Shown here: one piece after another, positions 32,820 to 44,040 of the stretch
Layout of the letters: each line of letters begins with the position of its first letter
Position numbering within the stretch: position 1 is the stretch's first letter
Assembly (NCBI GenBank): GCA_001915545.1
Contig: MNQS01000014.1
Span: 1 to 44,675 of the forward strand
From: Bacteroides sp. 43_108
GTDB taxonomy: Bacteria; Bacteroidota; Bacteroidia; Bacteroidales; Bacteroidaceae
Direction of reading: 5' to 3'
DNA length: 44,675 bases
Made by a program: the position numbers and the translations under genes
The notes under the pieces: model-generated
Database searches by the model: none
What the model was told of the DNA's origin: nothing
Seen by the model: only the letters and a program-made list of their open reading frames with translations

Positions 32820-34238
32820 TCAATGTTTATTGACTGTAGAAAGAACATCATCGTAAACCTTGACAGAATATTTCTTCTTCAGTTCCTCAACCCATTCACT
32901 TTCGAGCTTATTCTGAAGATCAGTTGTCACCTGTCCCTTGACATCCTTATAGCTCTTCGGCTTTTTCATCGTTTCACCGAAAGCCATTGTGACAGGGAAC
33001 GCCTTCATTGATGCTTCCTTGCCTGTCTTGAAAACAAGAAAATCGACATATTGGTTATCACCAGACTTATACAGGCCTCTCTCCATCCTTATCAACTTTA
33101 CAGAATCATTCATAAGGTCATTCTTGAGCATAGACAACCATTCTTCCTCCTTCATGTCGTCATAAGCCTGTTTAACCTTATTCATGACACTATCATTCTT
33201 TGCATGTATCACAAATCCCTTAAATCGAGGTTCATCCCATGCATATTTTTTCTTGTTCTTGGAGAACTGTTTTTCTAATGCTTTTTCGTCACCAGCAGCC
33301 TTATCCCAAACATTAATCTTACTAACCTCATACATCAATGTACCATCGCGATACTCTCTGGCCAAATTACGAACCTCAGGATTAGACATTTCTATTTTTG
33401 CCAATTCGGCATCTACTACTTCCTGGCGAGTTTTTCCGTTTGACTTCTTTACAAGAGAATCCAGCGCCATTCTGGCAGAAACATCTTTAATACCTCTAGA
33501 TTCAAGGAATTTCACAATGTTGTCATGATGGAACTCATAAGATTCAAAAGGATGTCTGTCTGTAAGCTTTATAATATGATAACCAACCGTTGTTCTTACC
33601 GGTTTAGATATTTCGCCAACTTTCAAAGCATTTGCAGCGGCTTCAAAATCAGGAATCATCATTCCCTTGCCGAACTGTCCCAAACTACCGCCTCGTGCAG
33701 CAGAACCTTTATCATCAGAACACTGCTTGGCCAACTCTTCGAAATTGCCTCCAGCCTGCAGAGCGTTGTATATGGAATCGATTCTTTGCTTTGCAGCATC
33801 CTCCTCGGCTTTAGTTGCATTCTGACGAACAAGTACCAGAATATGTGAAGCAGTCAACAGATCCATACCATCGAAACGTTTTTTGGTATTCTCATAAGTC
33901 TGTCTGGCCATATTCTCAATATATGCCGTATCAACGAGATAAGGCATCAACATCTGTTCTCTATATCCGTCAAGTTCTTTTTTCACACGAGTGAGCGTGT
34001 CTACATGAGCATCTTCTGCTGCAGCAACCTTAAGCTTGAAGTTGACAAAAAGCGGAACATAATCTTCTATACCCTTCTTGTCCAAAACACCATCAGCGTT
34101 ATTCTTGTTGTATGAATATTCAAATTCAGAACGTGTTATGTCCTTGCCGTCTATAGTCATTATGACCGGATCTGCATTCTGCGCCGACAAACATGTTGTG
34201 AACAACAAACCGGCATACAGCAATATGTTCTTTTTCAT
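32820..34238 (-). CDS. Periplasmic PpiC-type peptidyl-prolyl isomerase
   Basis: 472 aa. Signal peptide at 1-19 (MKKNILLYAGLLFTTCLSA). One clear parvulin domain: TASHILVLVRQNA, FEELAKQCSDDKGSAARGGSLGQFGKGMMIPDFE and VGYHIIKLTDR. The C-terminal 220 residues are helical and Lys-rich, probably a chaperone arm. It is the first gene of the run ppiC, surA-like, ostA-like, small membrane protein, mutL. No perfect -7 box was found upstream; the closest is TATCTTCG on the minus strand at 34283-34290. Confidence 0.92.
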   Translation of the reverse strand: MKKNILLYAGLLFTTCLSAQNADPVIMTIDGKDITRSEFEYSYNKNNADGVLDKKGIEDYVPLFVNFKLKVAAAEDAHVDTLTRVKKELDGYREQMLMPYLVDTAYIENMARQTYENTKKRFDGMDLLTASHILVLVRQNATKAEEDAAKQRIDSIYNALQAGGNFEELAKQCSDDKGSAARGGSLGQFGKGMMIPDFEAAANALKVGEISKPVRTTVGYHIIKLTDRHPFESYEFHHDNIVKFLESRGIKDVSARMALDSLVKKSNGKTRQEVVDAELAKIEMSNPEVRNLAREYRDGTLMYEVSKINVWDKAAGDEKALEKQFSKNKKKYAWDEPRFKGFVIHAKNDSVMNKVKQAYDDMKEEEWLSMLKNDLMNDSVKLIRMERGLYKSGDNQYVDFLVFKTGKEASMKAFPVTMAFGETMKKPKSYKDVKGQVTTDLQNKLESEWVEELKKKYSVKVYDDVLSTVNKH

Positions 34239-34307
34239 ATCTACAAAATATACTTTAAAATTTCATTTCACATAAAACTTTGCGAAGATACTGAAAAAAA
34301 ACAAATC

Positions 34308-34335
34308 AGGAGCTGTCGTCAATGCAACAGCTCCT
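34308..34335 (-). terminator. Terminator of guaB
   Basis: Perfect 8-bp stem AGGAGCTG (34308-34315) / CAGCTCCT (34328-34335). On the minus strand it is followed by GATTTGTTTTTTTT, a T-rich tail, so it stops guaB transcripts before the ppiC operon. Confidence 0.85.
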
Positions 34336-34412
34336 GCAATATTATTTTTTTAACAATAAGTTGTAATGCTTCATATTACGTACATGCATATAAAGCACAC
34401 AAGTATCAGAAA

Positions 34413-35897
<1,485 letters not shown>

Positions 35898-35914
35898 TTA
35901 AAATTTATTGCGTG

Positions 35915-35922
35915 CAAATATA
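35915..35922 (-). promoter_or_regulatory. -7 box of guaB
   Basis: TATATTTG on the minus strand, a perfect TAnnTTTG; -33 region weak. Leader of about 16 nt. Confidence 0.55.
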
Positions 35923-36027
35923 AGCATTTTTAGTGTTAAATGCATAATAAATCCCGGCATTTTTAACCCTATATGCAGAACGTTTTCCGTAAATTCCTAC
36001 CGCACACAGAAGCATAAAAAACAAAAA

Positions 36028-36060
36028 GCCGGAACATCCTTAATAACAGAACGTTCCGGC
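36028..36060 (-). terminator. Terminator of recQ
   Basis: Perfect 8-bp stem GCCGGAAC (36028-36035) / GTTCCGGC (36053-36060); on the minus strand TTTTTGTTTTTT follows. It is 33 bp past the recQ stop. Confidence 0.88.
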
Positions 36061-36092
36061 AATATATACATAATTGAATTATTACAGCATTT

Positions 36093-38270
36093 TCAATTCG
36101 CCATTTCTGATATGAATTTTATTCTTACCAGTCTAATTTCATCTTCAGTGTAATCTTCATCAAGATTGTCCATAGCAGTATCAAGGTCATCGGTTTCACT
36201 TTCCTTGAAATAATCATAGATATCCTCTATACGGTCTTCGTCCATTACATCCTCAAGGAAATAATCGATATTGATTTTGGTTCCACTGTAAACGATAGCT
36301 TCTATTTCGTCCAGCAGTTCACTGAAATCTATGCCCTTCACCATAGCAATATCATCCAAAGCGACCTTTCTGTCAATAGCCTGAATAATGCTGACTTTAA
36401 GTTTGGACTTGTTTGCCACTGTGCGTACACGCATATCTTCCGGTCTGACAATATCGTTCTCCTCACAATGTCTTCTGATCAGATCACAAAATGCCTGTCC
36501 GTATCTCTTGGCCTTTCCAGCACCAACTCCAGGTATATTCTGAAGTTCATCAAGATTTACCGGATAGATTGTAGCCATAGCCTCCAATGAAGAATCCTGG
36601 AATATAACATAAGGAGGAACTTCCAGTTTCTTCGACAATGTCTTGCGAAGATCCACAAGCATAGCATACAGTTCAGGGTCAGTAACACCGGCACCGCCAC
36701 CGTCTATTGCCATTTCCTCGTCCTCATCAAAATCATTATCTTCCACGACCTTGAAAGACGTAGGCTTCTTCAAGAACTTGCGTCCTTCCTTTGTCACCTT
36801 TAGAATACCGTAATTTTCAACGTCCTTGTCGATATATCCGGCAAGCAGCGCCTGATTGATTATGGCATTCCAAACCTTTTCTTCCACATCGGCACCGGCT
36901 CCAAACTCCTCCAGTTCATCATGCTTATGCGCAAGAACCGCCTCTGCTTCGTTTCCTCTTAATATATCAATTATATAATCCGCCTTGAAATTTTCCTTCA
37001 CATCAATGATGGTTTCAAGGACCAGCATAAGATTTTCTTTAGCTTCCACTTTTTTCTTTGGATGTAAACAATTATCACAATTACCGCAATTATCCTCTTC
37101 GTAATTCTCTCCGAAATAATGGAGAAGCATCTTTCTTCTGCACACCGACGTCTCGCAATAAGCGGCTGTCTCACGCAGGAGCAGACGACCTATATCCTGT
37201 TCTGCGACAGGCTTGCCCTCCATAAATTTCTCAAGTTTCTGAAGATCCTTATAAGAATAGAATGCTATGCATTTACCCTCACCGCCGTCTCGCCCGGCAC
37301 GACCAGTTTCCTGATAATATCCTTCGAGACTTTTAGGCATGTCGTAATGTATCACAAACCTCACATCCGGCTTGTCGATACCCATACCGAAAGCAATGGT
37401 CGCCACAATCACATCAATACGCTCCATGATGAAATCATCCTGAGTCGCAGATCTGGTAGCGGCATCCATACCTGCATGGTACGAAGCAGCCTTTATGTCA
37501 TTGGCCTTAAGAATATCGGCAAGTTCCTCTACCTTCTTTCGGCTCAAGCAATATATAATACCGCTTTTGCCCGGATTGGACTTGATAAGTTTAATTATCT
37601 CCTTATCGATATCCTTTGTCTTCGGGCGTACCTCATAATAGAGATTAGGTCTGTTGAACGAAGACTTGAAATCCACGGCATCCGTGATGCCTAGATTTTT
37701 CTTTATATCAGTTCTGACCTTATCTGTAGCGGTGGCAGTGAGAGCAATCACCGGAGCAGGACCAATTTCATTTATTATCGACCTGATTTTTCTATATTCA
37801 GGTCTGAAATCATGTCCCCATTCCGAAATGCAGTGAGCCTCATCTATCGCATAGAACGAAATCTTCACAGTTTTCAAGAACTCAACATTCTCTTCCTTTG
37901 TGAGCGATTCAGGAGCTACGTAGAGCAACTTTGTCTTGCCGTTCACGATGTCAGACTTGACCTGTTCTATGCTAGCCTTGTTCAGCGAAGAATTGATGAA
38001 ATGCGCAACGCACTCTTCCTCACTGATATTCTTAATGGCGTCAACCTGATTCTTCATCAGAGCAATAAGCGGAGAAATCACAATAGCCGTACCCTCCATA
38101 AGCAAAGCAGGCAACTGATAGCACAAAGACTTTCCTCCTCCGGTAGGCATAAGGACAAAAACATCCTTCTGATCCATCAGAGTTTTGATAATAGCCTCTT
38201 GTTCTCCTTTAAAGGTATCAAACCCGAAATAATATTTCAATGCCTCTTGCAATGTTGCGTGCTTATTCAT
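36093..38270 (-). CDS. recQ: ATP-dependent DNA helicase RecQ
   Basis: 725 aa. A 3'-5' helicase for recombination and replication-fork repair. Helicase motifs seen: MPTGGGKSLCYQLP (Walker A), DEAHCISEWGHDFRP, LTATAT, and GMGIDKPDVRFVIH with QETGRAGRDG. The RQC zinc site uses the Cys set in CETSVCRR and CGNCDNC. An HRDC domain follows (about 540-610, ending LQNIPGVGAGKAKRYG). A further acidic C-terminal part of about 100 residues makes it longer than E. coli RecQ (609 aa), as is common in Bacteroidetes. It lies downstream of clpX but has its own -7 box. Confidence 0.97.
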   Translation of the reverse strand: MNKHATLQEALKYYFGFDTFKGEQEAIIKTLMDQKDVFVLMPTGGGKSLCYQLPALLMEGTAIVISPLIALMKNQVDAIKNISEEECVAHFINSSLNKASIEQVKSDIVNGKTKLLYVAPESLTKEENVEFLKTVKISFYAIDEAHCISEWGHDFRPEYRKIRSIINEIGPAPVIALTATATDKVRTDIKKNLGITDAVDFKSSFNRPNLYYEVRPKTKDIDKEIIKLIKSNPGKSGIIYCLSRKKVEELADILKANDIKAASYHAGMDAATRSATQDDFIMERIDVIVATIAFGMGIDKPDVRFVIHYDMPKSLEGYYQETGRAGRDGGEGKCIAFYSYKDLQKLEKFMEGKPVAEQDIGRLLLRETAAYCETSVCRRKMLLHYFGENYEEDNCGNCDNCLHPKKKVEAKENLMLVLETIIDVKENFKADYIIDILRGNEAEAVLAHKHDELEEFGAGADVEEKVWNAIINQALLAGYIDKDVENYGILKVTKEGRKFLKKPTSFKVVEDNDFDEDEEMAIDGGGAGVTDPELYAMLVDLRKTLSKKLEVPPYVIFQDSSLEAMATIYPVNLDELQNIPGVGAGKAKRYGQAFCDLIRRHCEENDIVRPEDMRVRTVANKSKLKVSIIQAIDRKVALDDIAMVKGIDFSELLDEIEAIVYSGTKINIDYFLEDVMDEDRIEDIYDYFKESETDDLDTAMDNLDEDYTEDEIRLVRIKFISEMAN

Positions 38271-38304
38271 AATTCCTTCTGATTAACTGAAATTTTGCTC
38301 CTAA

Positions 38305-38312
38305 CAAAGTTA
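38305..38312 (-). promoter_or_regulatory. -7 box of recQ
   Basis: TAACTTTG on the minus strand, a perfect TAnnTTTG. A TTTG at 38336-38339 is 23 bp upstream, slightly too far. Leader about 28 nt. It suggests recQ can be expressed apart from clpPX. Confidence 0.5.
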
Positions 38313-38354
38313 TAGACATAAAATGCAAACATGCAAATATTTCAGTAGAAAAAT

Positions 38355-39611
38355 TCAGACGAACGCCACATTTTCACATTTATTCAGACTAGTTTCCCGC
38401 TCCTTGAGCACATTCATATTGGCCTTGTCGAGTTGCGATTTGGCATATTCTATAGTGACTTCATAGTGGTCCACATTCTGAGAAGGAATCTCATACATCG
38501 GTTCCATCATGATAGCCTCTACTATCGAACGCAATCCTCTTGCACCCAACCTGTATTCCACAGCCATATCGACAATGAAGTCAAACACTCCATCTTCGAA
38601 AGTAAGCTTGACACCATCCAGTTCAAACATCTTGACATACTGCTTTATTATAGAATTCTTAGGTTCGGTAAGAATACGCCTCAAAGCCTCTCTGTCAAGC
38701 GGTTCAAGATGCGTCAATATAGGCATACGTCCGATAATTTCCGGAATAAGTCCATACGCTTTCAAGTCCATAGGAGCTATATACTGCATAAGATTTGCCT
38801 TATTGATTTTGGCAACATTCTGCGAAGCACTATAACCGACCACGTGCGTGTTCAATCTCTGGGCAATACGCTTCTCGATACCGTCGAAAGCGCCTCCGCA
38901 TATAAACAATATATTCTTCGTGTTCACCTGTATGAACTTCTGATCCGGATGTTTGCGTCCACCCTGAGGCGGAACATTGATTATAGATCCTTCAAGCAAC
39001 TTCAAAAGCCCCTGCTGAACGCCTTCGCCACTTACGTCGCGCGTAATGGAAGGATTGTCGCTCTTACGCGCAATCTTGTCTATCTCATCAATAAACACAA
39101 TTCCACGCTCTGCAGCCGCAACATCATAGTCTGCCACCTGCAACAGACGCGACAAGATACTTTCCACATCCTCTCCGACATATCCGGCCTCAGTGAGCAC
39201 CGTAGCATCCACGATAGTAAAAGGAACCACCAAAAGTTTGGCTATGGTTCTGGCCAAAAGAGTCTTTCCGGTACCGGTACTGCCGACCATGATGATGTTC
39301 GACTTCTCCAGTTCCACATCTTCGCCATCTCCGCCGTGCTTCAGCCTTTTATAGTGATTGTACACAGCTACAGACAAAGCCCTCTTGGCATCATCCTGTC
39401 CTATAACATAATTATCCAGATATTCCTTTATCTCCATCGGCTTAGGAAGAGTGTCAAGAGCAAAACGACTTTCCGTCTTCATGTTCTCCTTAACAATCTC
39501 GCCGGCTTGGGCCACACATTCATCGCAGATGCATCCGCTCACACCAGTAATGAGCATTCTTACATCTTTCTCCGAACGTCCGCAGAAGGAACATTTCCTT
39601 GTTTTATCCAT
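38355..39611 (-). CDS. clpX: ClpX, ATPase subunit of the ClpXP protease
   Basis: About 418 aa from Met at 39611. ClpX unfolds tagged proteins and feeds them to ClpP. An N-terminal zinc-binding domain uses Cys7, Cys10, Cys29 and Cys32 (CSFC and CDEC). The AAA+ core has [13 protein letters not shown] (Walker A), the pore loop [16 protein letters not shown] (Walker B), and sensor 2 in [10 protein letters not shown]. An IGF-type ClpP-docking loop is expected near the mid-region; IGRMP is seen later. The longer frame upstream adds 19 residues that precede the zinc domain and are unlike ClpX, so the Met before DKTRKCSFC is used. clpP lies 130 bp upstream. Confidence 0.97.
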   Translation of the reverse strand: MDKTRKCSFCGRSEKDVRMLITGVSGCICDECVAQAGEIVKENMKTESRFALDTLPKPMEIKEYLDNYVIGQDDAKRALSVAVYNHYKRLKHGGDGEDVELEKSNIIMVGSTGTGKTLLARTIAKLLVVPFTIVDATVLTEAGYVGEDVESILSRLLQVADYDVAAAERGIVFIDEIDKIARKSDNPSITRDVSGEGVQQGLLKLLEGSIINVPPQGGRKHPDQKFIQVNTKNILFICGGAFDGIEKRIAQRLNTHVVGYSASQNVAKINKANLMQYIAPMDLKAYGLIPEIIGRMPILTHLEPLDREALRRILTEPKNSIIKQYVKMFELDGVKLTFEDGVFDFIVDMAVEYRLGARGLRSIVEAIMMEPMYEIPSQNVDHYEVTIEYAKSQLDKANMNVLKERETSLNKCENVAFV

Positions 39612-39733
39612 ATTCTGATTTTTCAAATAATCACAATGAAACAGATGCGCACGCGGCATTCCTACCATGCGCGCACCACTCTCAACGTTTCAATGCACGC
39701 ACCAACATATATTAAGTCGGCACATGCAGTATA

Positions 39734-39741
39734 CAAAACTA
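39734..39741 (-). promoter_or_regulatory. Possible separate promoter for clpX
   Basis: TAGTTTTG on the minus strand, directly after the clpP stop, is a perfect TAnnTTTG. The -33 region would lie inside clpP and is not convincing. Leader about 116 nt. Confidence 0.35.
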
Positions 39742-40410
39742 TTACTGTTTTCTAGCCAAAACCTCATCAATCATGCCATACTCCTTGGCCTCCTGAGCGG
39801 TCATCCAGTAATCTCTGTCTGAATCCTCCCAAACCTTTTCAAACGGTTGATGGGAATGATCAGAAATTATTGTATACAATTCCTTTTTCAGCTTCTGGAT
39901 TTCACGTGCAGTGATTTCAATATCCGAAGCCTGTCCCTGAGCTCCACCCATAGGTTGATGTATCATCACACGGCTGTGAGGAAGAGCAGAACGTTTTCCT
40001 TCCTGTCCTGCAACAAGAAGCACAGCCGCCATTGATGCAGCCATACCTGTACAGATTGTCTGAACATCACTGTTGATGAACTGCATTGTGTCATATATAC
40101 CAAGACCGGCACTGACACTACCGCCAGGTGAATTTATATATATGCTGATATCCTTGCCGCTGTCCACAGAATCAAGATAAAGCAACTGTGCCTGCAGCGT
40201 ATTAGCTGTATAGTCGTCGATTTGAGTACCGAGAAATATTATACGGTCCATCATGAGACGTGAAAACACATCCAGTTGAGTGACATTGAGCTGACGTTCC
40301 TCAAGAATATAAGGATTAAGATAACCCGCCTGTGATTTAATCACATCATCAAGCACCATACTGCTCATGCCCAGATGTTTTGTTGCGTACTTTTTAAAAT
40401 CGTCAATCAT
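39742..40410 (-). CDS. clpP: ClpP, protease subunit of ClpXP
   Basis: 222 aa. A serine protease forming two stacked heptamer rings. Catalytic triad from the alignment with E. coli ClpP: Ser126 (GMAASM), His151 (MIHQP) and Asp200 (DRDYWM). [17 protein letters not shown] and the final [10 protein letters not shown] are typical. The N-terminus is about 15 residues longer than in E. coli, which may be a propeptide. In relatives it follows tig closely; here 1.9 kb of repeats separates the two, and clpP has its own -7 box. Confidence 0.98.
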   Translation of the reverse strand: MIDDFKKYATKHLGMSSMVLDDVIKSQAGYLNPYILEERQLNVTQLDVFSRLMMDRIIFLGTQIDDYTANTLQAQLLYLDSVDSGKDISIYINSPGGSVSAGLGIYDTMQFINSDVQTICTGMAASMAAVLLVAGQEGKRSALPHSRVMIHQPMGGAQGQASDIEITAREIQKLKKELYTIISDHSHQPFEKVWEDSDRDYWMTAQEAKEYGMIDEVLARKQ

Positions 40411-40507
40411 AAATCGCTATAATTAATTCTAAACTCTATAATTTTCAGTAAAAAAACATCTCACCAAAACGAACTCCCGAAAACTATCTTTTTATTCGTT
40501 TATGGAA

Positions 40508-40515
40508 CAAAGATA
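40508..40515 (-). promoter_or_regulatory. -7 box of clpP
   Basis: TATCTTTG on the minus strand, a perfect TAnnTTTG. A TTTTG 17 bp upstream (40533-40537) may serve as -33, though the spacing is short. Leader about 91 nt. It lies between the repeat array and clpP, so clpP does not depend on read-through from tig. Confidence 0.55.
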
Positions 40516-40954
40516 TAAAAAAGTTGCTATTACAAAATCTATTTTCTCATTTTAATTCGCGAGCACTATATGTTCCCATTAACAAAAGAGAATCAAAGGC
40601 AAACACATCATTATATAAAACAACTGCACAATGCCCGCGACGCGTCATCCCTGACCAAGACCAGGGACCTTATCTTCATGTGCTGTACAATGCAGACTAG
40701 GATAAGTACCACCATAATCATTAGATTCCTGGTCCCAGCCAGGAATGACTGTTGGGAAGCAATAGCAACAGCATAAACCTATAGTTCTTATATTTTCTAT
40801 CTTAAAACAAGTATGAACCCACGAAAACTGCACAATGTCCGCGATGCGTCATCCCTGGCAAGGACCAGGGGACCTTATCTTCATGTGCTGTGCATTGCCG
40901 ACCAAGATAAGTGCCACCATCATCATAAGATTCCTGGTCCCGGCTAGGAATGAC

Positions 40955-41168
40955 GGTGTAGAAGCCAACTGCCCAATACTACACTTTTGTTCTTACCATC
41001 AAAAGAAGAGCAGTGCTATAAGCATCAGCAGATGCAAAACATAGAAAAGACAAACGAATGTCAAACTCGCTTGAACAGGCGTTCAGCTTTTCTATGCACT
41101 CTTTTGTTCCTGTGTTCTTTTGTCCCAGATAGCATAAGCCCACTATAACTGCACATTGCCCACGATAC
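40955..41168. repeat. Type B structured element, copy 1
   Basis: Replaces the normal spacer between the second and third A cores. It contains hairpin H1, GCATC (41022-41026) / GATGC (41031-41035), and hairpin H2, CATAGAAAAG (41040-41049) / CTTTTCTATG (41087-41096) with an inner TCAAAC/GCTTGA (41061-41066 / 41069-41074, one A-C mismatch). A minus-strand frame of 67 codons overlaps it but is probably not a gene, because most differences from copy 2 change the amino acid. Confidence 0.85.
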
Positions 41169-41882
41169 GTCATCCCTGGCAAGGACCAGGGACCTCATCT
41201 TCATGTGCTGTACAATGCTGACAAGGATAAGCGCAAACCATAACCTTTAGATTCCTGGTCCAAGCCAGGAATGACTGTTGGGAAGCAATAGCAACAACAT
41301 AAACCGATAGTTTTTTTTCTCTATCTCAGAATTTATGTACCCACGAATAACAGCACAATGCCCGCGACACGTCATCCCTGGCAAGGACCAGGGACCTTAT
41401 CTTCATGTGCTGTACAATGCTGACAAGGATAAGCGCAAACCATAACCTTTAGATTCCTGGTCCAAGCCAGGAATGACTGTTGAGGAGCAATAGCAACAGC
41501 ATAAACCGATAGTTTTTTATTTCCTCTATCTCAGAACGTGTACCCACGAATAACTGCACAATGCCCGCGACACGTCATCCCTGGCAAGGACCAGGGACCT
41601 TATCTTCATGTGCTGTACAATGCAGACTAGGGTAAATACCACCATCATCATAAGATTCCTGGTCAAGCCAGGAATGACTGTTGAGGAGCAATAGCAACAG
41701 CATTAACCGATAGTTCTTATATGCTATGATCCCACCCGTATGTATCCACAAATAACAGCACAATGCCAGCGATACGTCATCCCTGGCAAGGACCAGGGAC
41801 CTCATCTTCATGCGCTGTACAGTGCTGACTAGGACAAGTGCCAACCATTACCGTTAGATTCCTGTCCGCAACCAGGAATGAC

Positions 41883-42095
41883 GGCATGGAAGCTAACTGC
41901 CCAATACTACACTTTTGTTCTTTTCATCAAAAGAAGAGCTGTGCTATAAGCATCAGCAGATGCAAAACATAGAAAAGACAAACGAATGTCAAACCTGTTT
42001 GAACAGGCGTTCGGCTTTTCTATGTGTTCTTTTGTTCTTATGTTCTTATGTCTCAGATAGCATAAACCCACTAAAACAGCACATTGCCCGCAACG
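41883..42095. repeat. Type B structured element, copy 2
   Basis: Very similar to copy 1, placed between the sixth A core and the decayed seventh. H2 arms are CATAGAAAAG (41968-41977) and CTTTTCTATG (42015-42024); the inner stem TCAAAC (41989-41994) / GTTTGA (41997-42002) is perfect here. Confidence 0.85.
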
Positions 42096-42195
42096 CGTCG
42101 TCCCCGACAAAGACCAGCGACCTCATATCAAAGAACAGCACAATGCCAGCGAAAACACATAAAATCCACCATAGAAACATCACCTTCATAAACGC

Positions 42196-42244
42196 GACAC
42201 ACCGCAAAGCCCTCACAGGCATTTGCGGTGTGTCATATATCAAC
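42196..42244 (-). terminator. Terminator-like hairpin of tig
   Basis: Perfect 13-bp stem GACACACCGCAAA (42196-42208) / TTTGCGGTGTGTC (42232-42244), 42 bp after the tig stop. The minus-strand tail is GCGTTTATG, with only a weak T run. It separates tig from repeat array I. Confidence 0.75.
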
Positions 42245-42286
42245 CACGGTATCATCATAATCAAACAATACCGTCAGGAAATCAAA

Positions 42287-43633
42287 TTATTCAAACATCT
42301 TGTTGAAGTCCTCAGCAGAAATGTTTGTCTCTTCGAGAGTAACCATATCCTTGAGAGCGGCACCAAGCTTCATCTCGATGCAACGGTCGATAAGATTGTC
42401 AACAGTCTCACGCTTCTTCATCATCTCCTTAACAGAGTTCTCAAGATACTCTTCTGGTACATTAAGCATTCCGTACTGAGCGAACTGCATGCGTGTAACG
42501 TCCTTAGCCATTTCCTTAACATCGTTGTCGTCAACCTTAACACCAGTCATCTCAACGAGTTTCTCCTTGATAAGGTGCCATGTCAGTTCTTCAATGCTCT
42601 TGTCGTAGTTCTCTTCTACCTTCTTCTCATCCTTAGCAGAAGCCATCATGATTCTCTTAAGAAGAGCATCTGGGAATTCGAGCTTGCCGACCTTCTCCTC
42701 AACATGCTTGCGAAGATCGATAAGGAACTTGAAATCGCTGTCCTTAGCAAACTGCTCAGCAATAGTGCTCTTGATCTTATTCTTGAAATCCTCTTCGCTC
42801 TTAACCTCGCCACCTGGGTAAACAGCATCGAAGAGCTCCTGATCAAGCGGTCCTGGAACGAAACGTGTGATTTCTGAAATCTGGAAGTTGAAATCACCCT
42901 TATAGTTCTCAACCTCTTCGCTCTTAACATTCAAGATATAAGAAATCTCATTTGCATTGTTGTCGTATGCAACAGAAGGGTTGAACTTGATGATGTCACC
43001 TACCTTAGCATCGTTGAACAAAGCCTTCTGGTCATCGTTCTTGAAATACTTAGGAAGCATAACAACGTTCTCAGCTGTAATACCTTCTTCCTTTGCATTA
43101 CCGTTCTCATCAAGTTCAGTGATGATACCCTTGATCATATCATTGTCCTGATAAGACTCAACCTTGTCATACTTTCCACCTCTCTGACGATAGATCTCAA
43201 CCTGACGGTTAACCATATCATCAGCAACCTCAATATTATAATGAGCAATCTTGTCGTCCTTGCTGAGTTCAACATTGAATTCTGGAGCAAGAGCTATATC
43301 GAACATGAAAGTGAAAGAATGTCCGTCAACAAAATCAACTTCATTGTTCACTTCGCATGGAAGAGGCTCACCGAGCATATTGATTTTATTGTCTCTGATA
43401 TATCCGAACAAGCTGTCCTGAAGAATTCTGTTGAGCTCGTCAGCAAGAATAGACTTGCCGAACTGCTTCTTGATAAGTCCAACAGGAACCATACCCTTAC
43501 GGAAACCAGGCATATTTGCCTTCTTTCTGAATTCCTTGATTGCGTTTGCTACTTTTTCCTGATAATCTGCAGGTTCTACCACAGCTGTAATCTGAGCATT
43601 GACCTTGTCAATGTTTTGCAATGAAATATTCAT
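42287..43633 (-). CDS. tig: Trigger factor
   Basis: 448 aa. A ribosome-bound chaperone and peptidyl-prolyl isomerase that meets nascent chains at the exit tunnel. The N-terminal ribosome-binding domain includes the GFRKGMVP loop (the G-F-R-x-G-x-x-P signature) at about 44-51. A divergent PPIase-like middle part follows, then a long helical C-terminal domain with many charged residues. Codon use is strongly biased, in keeping with high expression. The usual downstream partners clpP and clpX are on the same strand but separated by repeat array I. Repeat elements also lie upstream. Confidence 0.95.
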   Translation of the reverse strand: MNISLQNIDKVNAQITAVVEPADYQEKVANAIKEFRKKANMPGFRKGMVPVGLIKKQFGKSILADELNRILQDSLFGYIRDNKINMLGEPLPCEVNNEVDFVDGHSFTFMFDIALAPEFNVELSKDDKIAHYNIEVADDMVNRQVEIYRQRGGKYDKVESYQDNDMIKGIITELDENGNAKEEGITAENVVMLPKYFKNDDQKALFNDAKVGDIIKFNPSVAYDNNANEISYILNVKSEEVENYKGDFNFQISEITRFVPGPLDQELFDAVYPGGEVKSEEDFKNKIKSTIAEQFAKDSDFKFLIDLRKHVEEKVGKLEFPDALLKRIMMASAKDEKKVEENYDKSIEELTWHLIKEKLVEMTGVKVDDNDVKEMAKDVTRMQFAQYGMLNVPEEYLENSVKEMMKKRETVDNLIDRCIEMKLGAALKDMVTLEETNISAEDFNKMFE

Positions 43634-43764
43634 TCTTCTGCAATTTTTATATATTTATTATTGATTTATGTTCCGGCAAACCGGCACATCCGCCATCCCC
43701 AGCCTGCGGTACGAAAAACCCTGTCCCGCAGACTATCAATCAGGCAAATATGCTCAATAGCGTG

Positions 43765-43796
43765 CAAAAATAATCTTTTATATCCGATTTAACAAT
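43765..43796 (-). promoter_or_regulatory. Promoter of tig
   Basis: ATTG (43793-43796), 20 bp, then TATTTTTG (43765-43772) on the minus strand; the -7 box is perfect and -33 matches 3 of 4. The leader of about 125 nt can form a CTGCGG/CCGCAG hairpin. Confidence 0.7.
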
Positions 43797-43919
43797 TTTC
43801 GCAAACATTTTTAACTCATTATTGTGACTTACAGCCAATAGGCAGACAAAATGCCATTTATGCAGACACAACCGTCATCAATCAATGAAGCTTGTGCTCA
43901 TGAGGCTCAAGATACGTAC

Positions 43920-44020
43920 GAGGGTCCGCAACATGTTTTGCGGGCGCACAGGACTAAAATTGCGGGCGCCCGCAGGAAAAATTACAAGGGCTCGCGATAT
44001 TAAAGATGAGCACCCGCAGG
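43920..44020. repeat. Type C GC-rich hairpin repeat, copy 2
   Basis: Centre is the perfect 14-nt palindrome TGCGGGCGCCCGCA (43961-43974). An upstream TGCGGGCGC (43939-43947) can pair with the same right arm, and a downstream block has GGGCTC / GAGCACCC. It ends in CGCAGGAATGACGGCAT, which is the right end of a type A core, so C and A are joined here. Confidence 0.75.
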
Positions 44021-44040
44021 AATGACGGCATAGCGGCAAA

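Larger units (their letters stand above)
40600..42130. repeat. Type A tandem repeat array I, unit about 203 bp
   Basis: Six complete core copies at 40644-40749, 40848-40954, 41169-41275, 41371-41477, 41574-41678 and 41776-41882, and a decayed one at 42096-42130, all in one orientation. Core starts are spaced 204, 321, 202, 203, 202 and 320 bp; the two long steps hold a type B element. Each core of about 106 bp begins GTCATCCCTGG and ends CCAGGAATGAC. The two ends each make a hairpin (for example TCCCTGG/CCAGGGA), and the whole left end is also complementary to the right end. A middle stem CTTATC/GATAAG is kept in several copies. Spacers share AGCAATAGCAACA, ATCTCAGA and CAGCACAATGCCCGCGA. No coding frame is convincing. 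Confidence 0.95.

Noticed and set aside
38433..39755. 440-codon open frame antisense to clpX
   Set aside because: Fully opposite the conserved clpX gene, with no family resemblance and no promoter.
40979..42110. Two similar 67-codon minus-strand frames (40979-41182 and 41907-42110) inside type B elements
   Set aside because: They differ at about 14 of 67 residues while showing very few silent changes, the third B copy does not keep the frame's sequence, and the hairpins explain the conservation better.
40600..42130. Tandem repeat array as a CRISPR
   Set aside because: The period is about 203 bp, the spacers are themselves repeated, and no cas genes are nearby.
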